Positions 35,539 through 48,707 of a stretch of DNA of 64,000 nt are shown here, piece after piece; within the stretch, counting starts at the first letter, position 1, and each line of letters begins with the position of its first letter. This DNA comes from Paralvinella palmiformis (Eukaryota > Annelida > Polychaeta > Terebellida > Alvinellidae), in NCBI GenBank assembly GCA_025642065.1, contig JAODUP010000666.1, positions 96,001 to 160,000 on the forward strand. The letters are read 5' to 3'. The position numbers were made by a program, and so were the translations under genes. The notes below the pieces were generated by a model, which made no database searches, had not been told where the DNA came from, and was given only the letters and a program-made list of their open reading frames with translations.

Positions 35539-37376
35539 TTGCCAAGCTACAACCACACTGATGACGTAGTTCACACATTCTTCTGGGTCCTCGTTTTCGA
35601 ATTGATGGACATTGTGCCCCGTCGCACAACCATTGAAATGATGGTACGAGAACTGGGGGTCGTTGCAGACTTACAAGCAGCAGAAATGGTCATGACTAAC
35701 ACAGACTTGACGCTTGGGTTTGATGCAACAACACAGGAAGGTGTGCATATTAACAGTGTGCACATCACAAGCAAATATGGGTGCAATGTGATTGCTGTTG
35801 ACCAGCTAGCAGGAGGAACTGCTGAAGATTACATGCATCACATTGATGACTCAGTGAAGAGGCTGGCGGAGGTTTACTCGTCTTTTTATATGAACCTTGA
35901 CTATGAAGCCTGCAGAAGATGTATGATTGCCAACATTGCCAACACGATGAAAGATCGTGCTGCTGTTAACCATGCAACAATCGTCCGAGTGTGTGAGATC
36001 TGGAGAAAAACGTTGAATGAGTTGAATTGCCAACTCCACCCCCTGGATGCCAGTGCTGCTCGATCCACATTGAAAGAACTGGAGAGTGGCAAAGGGAAGT
36101 TGTTTGGCAGAGATTGCATTGCTGGAAACATCGTTGTTCAAATGAATAAATTTTGATTTAAAGATGGGAAGGGCAACCCAAGATGGTTTGTTAATTTTCT
36201 CGACGATGAGGGACTTACCCGTGGCCTCATTTCAAGATATCGTGGAAACCGCCTGCACATCCTGTTTCATATATGTGGCAAATATGTGGAACACTACGAT
36301 CGTTTTGTCCACTTTTTGCAAACTGCAACTGCATCTTGTGGTGGACTCCAGGCATCGATCTTGGCTGATTTTGCCAGTGATGTTGCCAGGGATGAGATGA
36401 GTATCCTCGGTTTGATTGGCAAGCTACTATCGGGTCCCTGAATGACAAAGTTTTACACAGCACCCGAGAAACAGGTCAGCCACGTGGAGGGGATCACCAT
36501 CGTGAGGGATGTCTTGAAGACTCTGAAAGCATATGTGGCAAACCCAGAGTTGGTTCTTACCACAAAGACAGACTTCTTCAGGAATCCTTTAGATATGGCT
36601 GATCCAACCCTGATGAAACTGCAGCAGTGCCCTGACAGTGAGATGATGTTTTTTTTAAGATGGCGTAGGCATGCCTGTCATCACAGTCCTTGAGCGGCAG
36701 TATGACAGATACTTCACTATGGACATCACAGACAGACTGAAACAAGAAACTGAGTCTGCAAGATGTCACAACATCGATGCAGAACAGATCATGGGTATGT
36801 TTAGTGCTGCAAAGAATAACGCCCCAAATGCAACACTAAACTACCTGTCATCAAAGATACAAGCACAAAGGAATGGTGTTGTCGATTACCTTGACAGTCT
36901 CGATCAAGAGAAGAGAAACAAGGTAATACAAATATCAAGGACAACTAGACGGAAGCAGCGGCAGCCAAGCCGAAGGAGGTCTCTGCAGATCCGGGAAGAT
37001 TTATCCCAGTGAATTGCCCTTAAACGGGAAAAAAACAGCTACGGCTGAAAGAAATAAAATAGAGAAGCTTTTGAGGTCCACCAGCTTGGACATTGCAAGA
37101 GAATTTCCCAGTTTGGCTGATAACATCCACAGTGATCTTGTGGACACCCTGGTGGGGAGGGGGGGACGAGATCTAGGCCATGTCTGGTATAGTGGAGATT
37201 CTAGACAAAAAGTAATGTACAGTGGTAGAGTAGTAAAACTTAAAAAGAAAGCTGGTGGAACATATGTAATTAGTTATTGGGCCCAGAATGAAACATATGA
37301 TGATGCCATTGATTTTGAGGTGTCTAAATATGAGCTAGCTGCAGATTTGGTGTGTGGAGACATGATATTTTCCTAA
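35539..37376 (+). pseudogene. RNase H-fold (hAT-like) transposase-derived pseudogene, unclassified family
   Basis: The reading runs through LTLGFDATTQEGVHINSVHI (candidate first catalytic D in FDATTQ), MKDRAAVNHATI (candidate second D), LNCQLHPLD (a C-x-x-H motif as in hAT transposases), WFVNFLDDEGLTRGLISRYR and GNRLHILFHI, then LSGP-stop-MTKFYTAPE. In-frame TGAs at about 36154 and 36439 replace what look like CGA and TGG. A frameshift falls in a T8 run near 36650 and another near 37010. The last ORF ends in a small beta-rich module (HVWYSGDSRQKVMYSGRVVK). An AATAAA follows near 37554. No upstream N-terminus or inverted repeats were found. I recall similar multi-copy proteins in corals, amphioxus and molluscs, but cannot name the family. 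Confidence 0.65.
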
Positions 37377-37399
37377 ATCTATAATAAATTGTTTTTTTC

Positions 37400-39430
37400 A
37401 TGTATTCCTGACTGTGTTTAACCAACTGTCCAGATGCCTTCAAATACCATTAGGATTTCATATAAATAATTTTCATTTTTTAATACATTTGGTATCTAAT
37501 TTCTGTTTATATTTCCTTAAATGTTTTTAATTATTGTTGAGGTGTGAATTGTGAATAAAACTCATGTAAAATAGTTGATATGGTTGTTATGGTTGGGTGT
37601 CTGTGACTAAGTAGAATAATTATTTATTAATATTTGAGGCCATTAAATAAGTTAATTAGTGATTTCAGAATTAATTAATAATATCTTTTCAGATAATCAA
37701 TATGAACAAATGCATAACTGTATATGTGGTCTTGTTGTGTGATCTTGAACATTTTATTAAAATATATAGTGTATAAATGTATTTATTATATCAGTGCTTC
37801 ATGAAATCACTTGTTCCAATTAATGACTTATTAATCTACGAATTTAATTAGCATCATAGTGTTACATTGAATATTACTAAGACTTCACCATTATAAAGAG
37901 TTGTCTATATCAATCATGTACTAATTTTTTATCTTTATCTTATTAATATTAAAAAGGTTATGACATTTTGAAAGTGAAAACTTCAATTATGGGTCACACA
38001 TTTTCCTGTTTTACAGTATAATGAAGGGACCAAATTTAGCCATAAATTACGACATTCAAACTGGCATAACTTTCTTATTATCCATCACATAACAAACATG
38101 TAGGTATCATTATAAAGCTATTGCCATGCTCTTGTTTAAAAACAACGTGCCTACTTTATTCGTGTATGATTCTTTAGAGATCATACAGGCAGTTCACTTA
38201 TTGAGTTTATGGAAAACCTGGCCCCAAAAACAGAATTACTATACCATCATAAGAAACACATACCTCGAAGAAGATGGTATATATGAGGGATATCATGAAA
38301 TTATTTAGTCTGATAAATGAACTGTTAATATTTTACAGTTGAGATCTTATATATTCAGTACTTTCACATTTCAAATATTTATTCTGATTCTGTGGCATTA
38401 CACACCTTATATATATATATATATATATTAAAGGACTTAATTCTGTTCTTATTACAATATTTGCTACATATATATATAGATATATATATATATCTGTATC
38501 ATGTCAGTGATATTACACACATGCAACACATTTTATTGAGACAGCTAAGTAATATATACCCTTGTCAATATGAGATATGGTTTAGACAAAAAATAAACAT
38601 CTATATATAATTTCAAAGTGAAGTCATTTTGACAAAACAATCATCTTCTATATTCATTAGTTTTTCACAAGTTACAAGCTTAATATGTATATTTCAAGGC
38701 AATTCTACTTCATTGTCCAATCAATATTACAACTAATTTGGTCCATGAATAAAAACATACAATGACATGAATGTTGAAAACACAGTAATGAGGATGGGCT
38801 GAACTGCATCAGTCTCATCAATATGTAATTGTCTAATTACAACCATGATAAAGGAGTAAACAATGTGTTAATATGTATTTCATTCATGAATATTATGGGG
38901 TTGATTATAGGTAATTAATACATACAAATAACTTACTACTGAGGCAAATTGCGCAAAACAGAGCAATATTTTCTTGTATATTTAAACATTATCCAGAATC
39001 CACCCCACCCCAATTTTCACGAATTAAATACCTATGCAATAACACAATGTTTGATTCATTTATTGGCTGTAATTAAACTATTTCCTATTTGAATTAGACA
39101 TATTTCACTAGCTTGTGAAATGAACATGTACGTGTTACACATTAATGCTTTTAGCCCAATTAAGATTCAAGAAGGAAGTATTTGTTGGCTAAAAGTTATT
39201 TTGTAGCTCAAAATAATTAACTTAATTCAGATGTATATATCTTGCTAAATCAGTTGGCAGATAATTAAATAGTCCATGTTACATTTCACATTAGGCACCA
39301 AGTGATTTTGTATCAATAATTATAACTAAAGTGCAAACATTATATGGTACAAACATTAGGAATTATGTTTTCTTTGAAGGAAACAAATTTTAAGGGAATT
39401 AATATGGCAAATACAAATGTGTCCATGTTA
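37400..39430. other. no recognised gene
   Basis: Very AT-rich DNA with short AT microsatellites at 38409-38430 and 38470-38495. ORFs are low-complexity. Confidence 0.5.
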
Positions 39431-39439
39431 AATGAGTCA

Positions 39440-41375
39440 CCAACTACATGGACCTAGACTTATTTTTGTAATCCTGTATAAAGATTGCCAGACGTTTTGG
39501 CTATAACTGAAACCTGGTTAAGAACTGTTATTGATGATCATGTGCTATCTGATCTTATTCCCTCTGGATATGACATTCTCCACACAGCTCAATCAGGATC
39601 ATCTGATGGAGGTGTAGCTGTAGTGTTTAAACAAGGACTAAATACGAAGAAGATTGTTTCAACCACGAGTGATGTACACGCATACACCCATTTCGAACAC
39701 CTGGATTGTTATGTAAGTACTGGTGACAAACCATCTAGACTGTGTGTTATATATTGTCCTCCCCCGTCCAAGCAGAATGGTTTCACAAATACAGTGTTCT
39801 TTGATGAATGGGCTTCCTATCTGGATGAACTAGTTGTTGCACCACAACAGTTAATTATCACAGGTGACCTGAACTTTCACCTTGACAAACCAGATTCACC
39901 TGATGTCCATCTGTTTTCAGGATTATTAGTCACATGGTTTAGTTCAGAATGTAAGAGCTGCCACACACATTCAAGGTCATACGTTGGATGTCGTAATCAC
40001 ACGAGAAGACAGTTCCATCCTTCGTGACACACCCTTGGTTATGGATCAGTTCCTCGTTAACACCAGAGGAAATTCACCCATTGATCATATGGCTATTCAC
40101 ATGAAGCTAGATATTGGCAAGCCAAAATCTACAAGGAAGGAAATTACCTTTTGTAAGCTCTGTGCTATACATGTGCCGGATTTTATCAAGGATATTGACT
40201 CAACCCCTAGCTTGCAATGTACATCTGGATCTGTGGATGATCTCATCTCTGCCTATGATTCTGGCATTAGGAGACTGATAGACAAACATGTCCCATTGCA
40301 GGTTAAAACAATAACTTTTAGATCAAATGCTCCTTGGTACACAGAAGATATCCACGAAGCCAAACACAAGCAGGTAAAAGCTGAACGACTCTGGAGAAGA
40401 ACCAAACTGACTGTACATCACCAGATGTTCAAGGAAGAATGTCGTAATGTCATTGCTCTACTTATCAAAGCCAAGAAGGAACACTAATTCAACAAGATAT
40501 TAGCGTGCGGTACTGAATCTAAGCAGTTGTGAAGTCATATTACCTAGTTGTCCATCAGATAGGGATTTGGCTAACAGATTTGGTGATTTTTTTCGTAAAT
40601 AAAATCACTACAATCAGAGATAATATCAGTGCTCTGAACAATACCACAAATGAGAACATTGTGATGACTGCTGACATCAAATTTAACGGTCAACCGATGA
40701 AGATATTGCGCAAGAGGAAATCCGAAAAATCATTCTGAAGGCCCCATCAAAGTCCTGTGAATTAGACCCTCTCCCTACACATCTTCTGAAAGACTGCCTA
40801 GAACATCTACCCCCATTGATCACTGCTATAATCAGTGGTTCTCTGACTGAGTCCAAAGATCCTCTAAGCTTCAAGAAGGCCATCGTGCGACCACTACTGA
40901 AAAAAACAAGCTTAGACAAGGAGGTTTTAAAGAACTACTGAGCTGTTTCTAACTTGCCCTATCTGTCAAAAATCCTGGAGAAAGTTGTGGCTAAACGTCT
41001 CGAGCAGCATCTAAATGCTCACCATCTACATGATAACCTCCAGTCTGCTTATCGCTCCTGTCACTCCACAGAGAGGCTCTACTTAGGGTTCATCATGATA
41101 TTACCATGGCTCTCAACAACAAGTGTACGGCAGTGTTAGTATTACTGGACTTATCCCCCGCATTCGACGTCATCGATCATGGAATTCTCTTTGAACGTCT
41201 TGAACACTCATATGGGATATGTAATGATGCTCTCAAATGGATTCAGTCCTATCTTAGTAACAGAACCCAGTGTATGGCTGTTGGTACATCTACTGACAAG
41301 CATCTGAATTTCGGGGTACGATAGGGTTCGGTCCTTGGACCGTGCAAGTACTGTCTATACTCCAAAAAAATATAA
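39440..41375 (+). mobile_element. CR1/L2-like LINE, endonuclease to mid-RT, 3' truncated
   Basis: Plus-strand segments in order: an APE-type endonuclease (LPDVLAITETWL, SDGGVAVVFK, QLIITGDLNFHLD, SPIDHMAIHM with the terminal D/H), the linker (NAPWYTEDIHEAKHKQVKAE), and RT motifs (LSKILEKVVAKRLEQHL, VLVLLDLSPAFDVIDH, FGVRQGSVLGP, where the R is probably a mutated P). Stops and frameshifts near 40025, 40490, 40740 and 41080 kill it. The RT stops before the YADD motif at about 41375, where P-element sequence begins. Confidence 0.85.
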
Positions 41376-41395
41376 GGGGGGCATTGCATGCCTTA

Positions 41396-44230
41396 CCAAA
41401 GATTAACACCTCTGTAGGGACAGCAAGGTGGACCGATATTGTCCGTCTGCAGGAACTTCAGGCATCAGAAGGCTTACATGCAGGCAACAAATTTTATAAT
41501 CAGACATGTTAAATTTCAACAAAATAAAATGAATGTCAAATTAGCAGCACAAACTACGAGTGCCTCTGTTGCTTCTGCATTAAAATATGCTTTTCAGCTT
41601 GGTTGTGAGGGGTTTGACAGTTGCCAGGTCTGGCATCTATGTTACTCACCCATCTAACAATTACAATTACAGACCTGTTTCAAATCTTACATTTTTATCT
41701 AAAGTTATAGAAAAGGCAGTTGCTTTCCATCTAAACAAATATTTAATCAATAATAATCTTAATGAATCACTACAGTCTGCCTATAAAAGTGGTCACAGCA
41801 CTGAAACAGCCTTGGTTCGAGTGAAAAATATATTATGATGTCAATTGATCAAGGTAAGCCAGTAATACTTGTTCTTCTGGACCTGTCTGCTGCATTTGAT
41901 ACAGTTGACCATAATGTACTTTTCTCTAGGTTAAATGACATGTTTGGTCTGTCAGGTAGAGTACTTGAATGGTTTAGATCCTATCTGGAACAATGCTCCC
42001 AGAGAGCGTCTGTTCATGGTATTTTATCTGACATTCAGTTTTTGTTATCTTGTATACCACAGGGTTCAGTTCTTGGTCCTCTGGTTTTCACAATGTATAC
42101 CCGTCCTCTTGGGATCATTGCGCAGCGATATGGGGTTAAATATCACATGTATGCTGATGACACACAGCTGTATATATCACTGGATCCTGACAATGAGTTA
42201 AATTTCTCCTCTTCCTTGAAGAATTTAGAACATTGTATTGCCGATATTCGGCTATGGATGACTCAAAATCTTCTAAAACTAAATGATAATAAAACAAATA
42301 TTTTATATTTGGCATCACCACATTGTGTTAAATCCCTAAAGACACCAGCATTACAGATGGGTGCATCTTTGATTACCCCTAATGGGTCAGTAAAAAATCT
42401 AGGGGTTATTTTTGACCAATGTATTAACATGCATGAACATGTCACATCAGTATGCCGAGCTGCCTACTACCATCTTAAGAACATCCACTGTTTAAAAGCA
42501 TTCTTGACACAAGAATCACTTGTAACTGTAGTTCATGCCTTTGTTACATCTCGTATAGACTATTGTAACTCCCTGTTATATGGCATATCTGATTATAACA
42601 TTAATCGCCTTTAGCGAATTCAGAATAGTGCAGCTCGCATTGTAACAAATACTAGAAAATATGATTATATCACCCCAATTCTTCAAAAACTACATTGGCT
42701 ACCTGTTAGACAGCGTATCCATTTCAAGATTCTGTTAATAACTTATAAATCTATTAATGATATGGCACCAGAATACCTGTGTGAACTGGTTTCAATTAGA
42801 AAGTCATCCTGAAAACTCAGGTCATCCAGTCAGATACTATTGCAGGTGCCAGTGTCTCGGCTCAAGTCATATGGTGATTGTGCGTTTAGTGTTGCAGCCC
42901 CACTTTATGGAATAGGTTGCCGGCAAATATTAGAAATGCGTCGTCTCTTGGAAATTTTAAGTCACTTCTAAAAACACACCTATTTAAGGTCGCTTTCACA
43001 GATAAATAATTATCATCTTTTAAATCATTACAGGGTTTTTACAGACATTATTTGGGGTATTATTATATTACATATTATTTGTACAGCGCCTTTGAATGGC
43101 TCATGCTAGTAAGGGCGCTTTATTAAATATACATTATTATTACTGCTAATTTTGTTTCAATTATTGATCATTTGTTCGATATTTTCAACACCAGGACACT
43201 ATTGGCAAATGGGTACAAAAGTGCATTAAGACGGGAGAATTATCGGGGTGTTGAATCATTTTTATTAACAGCCAAGGGAGACATGACTGGTAAACGGGTT
43301 TGTGATGGTAAGCGCAAAATATGTATACTTGTTTTTTTTTACATTGAGAGTCTTCTAGGTCTTGGAAAGGTATTGTTGTTTGGACCATCACCAGTACAAG
43401 TTTTTGTTTACATATAAATTATCATAAGACCACCTTGAATTGTTCTTTTCTGCTGTACGTCAATTTGGGGGTTGGAATAATAATCCTTCTGCCATACAAT
43501 TTAGCAATGCCTTTAGATCACTACTGAGCCATGCAGGGGTATCTATAAAATATTCTATTAAATCTAATTGTTTACCTCAGGACACAACATCACTGTTAAA
43601 TGTGGCCAATACAGATTAAGTAAAGCTATTTCTTACATTTGAGACAGCACTATGTGATCATACTTATAGTTCTATAAATATTGGCCTTACTACCTTTGTT
43701 GAGGGCATTATTGAATATATTGTGGGGTGGATAGTACGGAAGGTCACCAAATGTGTTTCATGTAAAGATTGTTCATTGGCACTGGTGAGATCTGCCTGAG
43801 TCTACCAATGCATTGTTAATCATAAAAAAATAATGGTGAGTTAGTTGTACCATCAGTTAGTGTAATTAAAATTGTTAAACATTGTGAAGTTATTATGTGT
43901 TCCTCTGTGAACATTAAAAAGGTTGTATCTGGGGAATGGGAGAAACTGCTGGTCTCTAGGATGTTATTAGATATGCTGTGTGATTTGTTTCCCGAGTTGA
44001 ATCAACATTTTATGGAAACTTCTATGGGTATAAATACACATTGTTTTATATTAGTAAAGATTATTTATTCGGAATTTATTAAACTTCATTGTTTTTACAC
44101 AATAAAACTAATTTATACCTCGCGGGTGATAGTATCAGACACAAACTTAACAAAACAGTCTTGTTTAAGCATCAATAAAGCAGTTATTGATGGTACTTCA
44201 ATGTTAAGTGCAGGTTGTGCATTGCGACTC
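41396..44230 (+). pseudogene. P-element/THAP9-like transposase relic, split by an L2
   Basis: Left part 41396-41624: [40 protein letters not shown] and LGCEGFDSC. Right part from 43144: NFVSIIDHLFDIFNTR, NGYKSALRRENYRGVESFL and KRVCDGKRK; then, in another frame with one TAA in place of a CAA, DHLELFFSAVRQFGGWNNNP and IKSNCLPQDTTSLLN; then EYIVGWIVRK and MCSSVNIKKVVSGEWEKLL. This order is that of THAP9 and P-element transposases (the LAAQTLSSSVADAL, D-x-L-E-x-F-F and GG-x-N-x-NP blocks). The N-terminal THAP zinc finger and first catalytic region are missing. Multiple stops and frameshifts. Terminal repeats were not found. Confidence 0.8.
41625..43143 (+). mobile_element. L2 LINE inserted in the P-element relic
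   Basis: RT and C-terminal half: [79 protein letters not shown] (catalytic YADD), VKNLGVIFDQ, SRIDYCNSLLYGI, LQKLHWLPVRQRI, and finally LWNRLPANIRNASSLGNFKS and LLKTHLFKVAF. One frameshift near 41835 and stops near 42614 and 42810. The 3' end has the L2-typical tgtacagcgcc...gcgctttattaaat hairpin and (ATT)n tail. 5' truncated. P-element codons resume right after the tail. Confidence 0.92.
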
Positions 44231-44239
44231 CCAAATCCC

Positions 44240-45140
44240 TCATATAAGTAAATAATATAATTGGTTATAATATTTTGACAATTCCTATTTAAAAGTCAAC
44301 TTTTAAGTTGTTATTTCTTCAAATATAAAACAAAGTTATCATATTCTTCTACATCTTTTATGGTTTGCTGTACTGTTTAGCATAGACTTTTGTAATTGTA
44401 GTTTGATATAACCTGTTCATTTTATCATGTAATATTGTATGTATAATATACTACATATTTTATTATTAATGTGCATCAATGGGTGTGCTAATAAAACCTG
44501 TCCCGGGTTATTGATGTCTTGTTAATTTATGGTTAAAAATATTGATAATATTATAACTATTCCTATAGGAGAGTCAATTAACTTGTATGGTGTTATTTCT
44601 TCAAATATATTATATTATTAATGTGCATCATGTGTGTTATTAAGTTATGGTGTTCCCCGAATTGTCTGATAGATATGCATGAATATAAGTTATAACGTGT
44701 ACACATTATCATATAATATGCTGCATTGTATATTTTTAGTGTGCATCAATGGGTATGCTAATAAAAAAATTGTTATATAGTACCCCTGGATACGTGTATG
44801 TGCACTTATCCGATAGCCTTAAATTAATGGGTTCATTTTTTGCTGTCTATTCCAATATATACAATTTCTATGAACATATCTCCCGATAAAAATTCTACTA
44901 GGCAAAACTAGGGTGGCAGTCATATCTTGTGTATACATTCCTACGAATAGGATAAAATTTATTTAACGTCGGATTATAAAATAACAATAAACATTAGTCA
45001 AAAGAGACTATTAACCGACATGATATGACATAATGAGGTAATGGGTATATACATGTGAAAATGACATTTCATTTACATATTCGTATGTACATCAATGGCA
45101 AATATACAATGAATCATGTATACCAAGTGTACGAACAATA
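44240..45140. other. AT-rich stretch with a local direct repeat
   Basis: The phrase gtgcatcaatgggt(g/a)tgctaataaa occurs near 44472 and 44742, so part of this block is duplicated. No gene supported. Confidence 0.5.
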
Positions 45141-45150
45141 AAACAACATA

Positions 45151-45991
45151 TTAAACACATAAAATACAAGCTCCACATGCACATTCAGGGCCGTCCCAAT
45201 TGCAAATGAGATATTTAAAATGTTTATAAGTGGCTGTACATTTAATATTAATTGGTAGCAAATTCCATATTTTTGCCCCATTATACCTAAATGAATTTAG
45301 TCCATATTTAATGGTTCTAACGTTTGATTGGACAGCTCTGACACACCTGTCCCTTAGATTCCTTTCCTTAGTTGTAATATTCTCATGAAGAAGGGCAGGT
45401 CCTATCTTATTCACGATTTTGTAGGCTTCCATAGCAATGGTTCGTATTCTCCCTACAAATAATAAGCGTTTACCTGATCTACTCAACAGTTCTGAATAAG
45501 GTGATGTAAAATGATTATACACAAATCTGAGTCTCCGTTCCTGAATCTTTTCTATTTTCCTGGTATATACAAGTCCACAATTATGCCATACATATTATCT
45601 ATGTTTACACCTAGTAGCTTTACATTGTCACTGAGAGGGATATTGGCATTTCCGACATTAAAGGAGAAGTTTGTCACGTCATCAGTCAATACATTGCCTA
45701 AGACAATTGATTGGAACTTCGATGAATTTGCTTCCATCCGATTTGGTAGAACCAATTAATTCACATATCTGTAGCATGTTCAATATTTGTCTCGACTTAA
45801 TTTAGATTGTCAGCTTGGCATGATATGGAATTGTCATCTGCATAATTGTAAAGGGTGCAGGAACTTAACTGTGCAAGACTGTACATAAGATCGTTGATAA
45901 AAATGTTAAATAAAAGTGGCCCTAGGATGGATCCCTGTGGAGTTCCTTTTAAAATCTTAGAGACTTGGCCCAATACGTTTGGATATACCAA
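45151..45991 (-). mobile_element. LINE reverse transcriptase and C-terminal fragment
   Basis: Minus strand: KGTPQGSILGPLLFNIFIND, LYNYADDNSISCQADN (catalytic YADD), then after frame changes VKLLGVNID, LLSRSGKRLLFVGRIRTIAM, EAYKIVNKIGPALL and FRYNGAKIWNLLPINIK and a stop. This is the second half of a jockey/CR1-type LINE ORF2, with frame breaks near 45760 and 45540. A different family from the L2 copies. Confidence 0.85.
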
Positions 45992-46356
45992 GTTTTATGG
46001 ATATACCAAGTGAATAAGAATATGAACCTAAGAAAAGCAATTATTTCTCAAGTTGGCTTACATAATCCAGTATATACAATTTTCTATTAGCATTTCTACC
46101 GATAAAAACAATGAAAAAGTCTGACAAGCAAGGGTGAAGGGGGTTCAGAGTATGCATTCCTAACATAGTGATTTAGAACATGAACCTCAGAAAACCAATT
46201 ATTTGTCATGTTGGCTTCCATAATAGGCCCAGTAGCTTAATTTATATCTCACTATCGTGTTTGCATACTATAATATATTTTAAACAAATGACAGAACACA
46301 ACACACTGACATTCCACAGCTTTAGCCGGAAGTGCTTTTATTAGGCCATACAACCT

Positions 46357-46377
46357 GGGGACCGAATTACTAAGATT
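46357..46377 (+). repeat. left terminal inverted repeat of the Harbinger element
   Basis: 19 of 21 bases match the inverse of the right end. Starts with a run of Gs as common in Harbinger ends. Confidence 0.75.
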
Positions 46378-46510
46378 TAAGTAACAAACTGCTACCTAAT
46401 ATAAACACAAAGCTATTTAAAATAGCTACTTAAAAAGACCAAAACAGCTACCTAACTAAGCAGCTAAAAAAAGTATCTCTTAAATAATATTTCGCTACTT
46501 AAAAGTCAAG

Positions 46511-48707
46511 ATGGCAGTCAATCTTTTCGTAACTTGCTGTTTACGTCGTCGAAGAGAATGAATATTTCATCAAAGAAGAACCTTTAATCAAGTTTTGGTT
46601 GATTTTGAGGTGGCCGATTATTGACCGAGTCAGATGATAATAGAACAATTAATCAGTGGCTTTGCAGAGTCACATTTTTCTAATGTTTGTGCGCTGTCAC
46701 ACGCACTTACCCCAGAGATGCAGGTAAATATCTCGAAATTAAATTAAATTAGCCTACTAGTACTCGCAATATAACACAAATTTGCTGCCAACACTTGCTT
46801 CATTCATCACACAAGTGTGGAGTCTCGACTCAATGTGACTGGTGTTGTTATTAATTTAAATCGAACATACCCTCAGCTGGAGTTACTGTATATACCATCG
46901 TTTCAAACCTATTTCTCCCACTATAAATCACAGAGGACAATCATTTCTAACACCACCTGCAATTACACAATAAGGAACCATTTGCTAACCCCAAGTTCCC
47001 CTTACACACAGCACACATATTATATGGATGCTACAGCAAGGTGAACTCGGGGCTAGCCATGTACAACCATAGGCCATGTATATACTAGGGTCATGTACAA
47101 GCACAGGCCATGTATACCATAGGCCATGCACATCATAGGTCAAGTGCAACCATAGGCCATGTACAATCATAGGCCATGCACAACCATTGGTATTGTATCC
47201 ATACATTCCCCCAATCAGTCATGCATATGTTCTCTCCCATTCAGAATAGCAACACAAATGTGATAATACATATCATCAAAGCAATATAAACATTACCTTT
47301 CAATTCAAGTACAAAATTATTTATAATGATTTTTTCTTGTATGGTGAAAGATAGAAATTAATTTGAATAGTAGTGCAAACCTGCATAAGGTTAGATATCT
47401 ATGTTACCTTTTCCACCATATTTTACCTGTGTTACCAGTAATATGATTTATTTCAATGTAACAAAAAAAAATTAGTATATATACATATTCTTTCAATGAG
47501 AAAACAATATAAATACAAACATAATAAATTAAGATTATTTTTTCACATGTGCAGAGTTCTTACTTCATGTACAATCTATCCCTATAACAAGAATTATCCA
47601 GTTCAGAAAAATATTCATTAACAGTGTTACCCTGAAAGAAATATGTACCCCAATATGTACTGATTCTAATCTAAATGATAACATAGCTCTTTTCTCATAA
47701 TGCCTGGCAAATGAATTATTTACAAACATTTTTAAAGTTGTCCCTGAGGCTTAGCCAGTCCAACATAGACTGGCCTGATATAATTAAGCTGCATCGGAAT
47801 TAAGAATGTTTGGTCAGTAATTGCTGTCTCACACATAAGGCATCGAGAGATAGCCATTAAATGTGCTTTAGGTCATGGACAATGACTTTCTCTCTCAGCA
47901 AGAGGTGTGACATAGCAATGACTGGCCAACCATTATTAGTCCTTAAACAAATCATAAAGTAAGATCTATTCTTGACAGGTACTGGTAGCCTTGCGTTACT
48001 TTGCTAAAGGAGGTTTTGCATCAGAAATTGGGAAGATACATGGAGTGTCAAGATCTACTTTTCGGAGATGTGTCAGACTGGTTGCCAGCTACTTGTCAAG
48101 CATTGTGCTGCAGCACATAATGCTTTCTAACTCTGGCAACGGTACAATAATGCCCCGAAAGGAACTAGAGCGGTCATCGAGAGGTGTAATGGGGTGTTAA
48201 AATCCCGATTCAGGTAAACTATAGTGTAATATAATTTGATTGTTCAGTCATGACTTCTGTTATCATATTTGACTCCAGTGGCTCAAAACATCTTCAGTGA
48301 AAATATCATTACCATGAAACATAAATTTAGCATGGCCTTTCATTAGCAATAAACACATTTATTTTTGATGATAACTGTGTAGATGTAATCAAAGCTAATC
48401 AAAACTGTTGAAGACTGCACCATTCAGCACATCTCACTTTAAAAATGACAATAAATGAACTGTTGTTCATTGGCAATTTGGTTTCAGGTGTCTACACCAC
48501 ACAACAGGTCTCATTGAGTACCAGCCAGCCACAACATGCAAAATTATAATGGCATGTGTAGTGTTGCACAACATGGCAATCAAAGCCAGACTGCCTGATC
48601 CAGATATCATTGAAGGTGATCAAGAGCAAGTTGCACCTCCTGTTCAGCACAATATGAATGACAATGGGCTAACCACATGTGCAGCTATTATCAGACAAAA
48701 TTATTGA
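46511..48707 (+). pseudogene. Harbinger transposase (HARBI1-like), three exons, catalytic core deleted
   Basis: Exon 1 46511-46723 starts ATG and reads MAVNLFVTCCLRRRRE; it has two in-frame TGAs in places where CGA (Arg) is expected, then HALTPEMQ. Exon 2 47979-48213 continues in phase: VLVALRYFAKGGFASEIGKI, HGVSRSTFRRCVRLVASYL (the DNA-binding helix region). It then jumps, in a different frame, to RYNNAPKGTRAVIERCNGVL (third catalytic residue, the E in VIER). Exon 3 48488-48707 gives RCLHHTTGLIEYQPATTCKI, ACVVLHNMAIKARL and a stop. Splice sites are canonical (gtaaat/ttgacag; gtaaac/gtttcag). Roughly 130 residues, including the first two Asp of the DDE triad, are missing, so it cannot catalyse transposition. 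Confidence 0.88.
47055..47195. repeat. degenerate ataggccatgtaca repeat
   Basis: About eight imperfect copies of caataggccatgtacaac-type units with variable spacing, in the first intron of the transposase. Confidence 0.7.

Noticed and set aside
35571..36141. Minus-strand ORFs over the transposase pseudogene
   Set aside because: Antisense shadows of the plus-strand coding frame.
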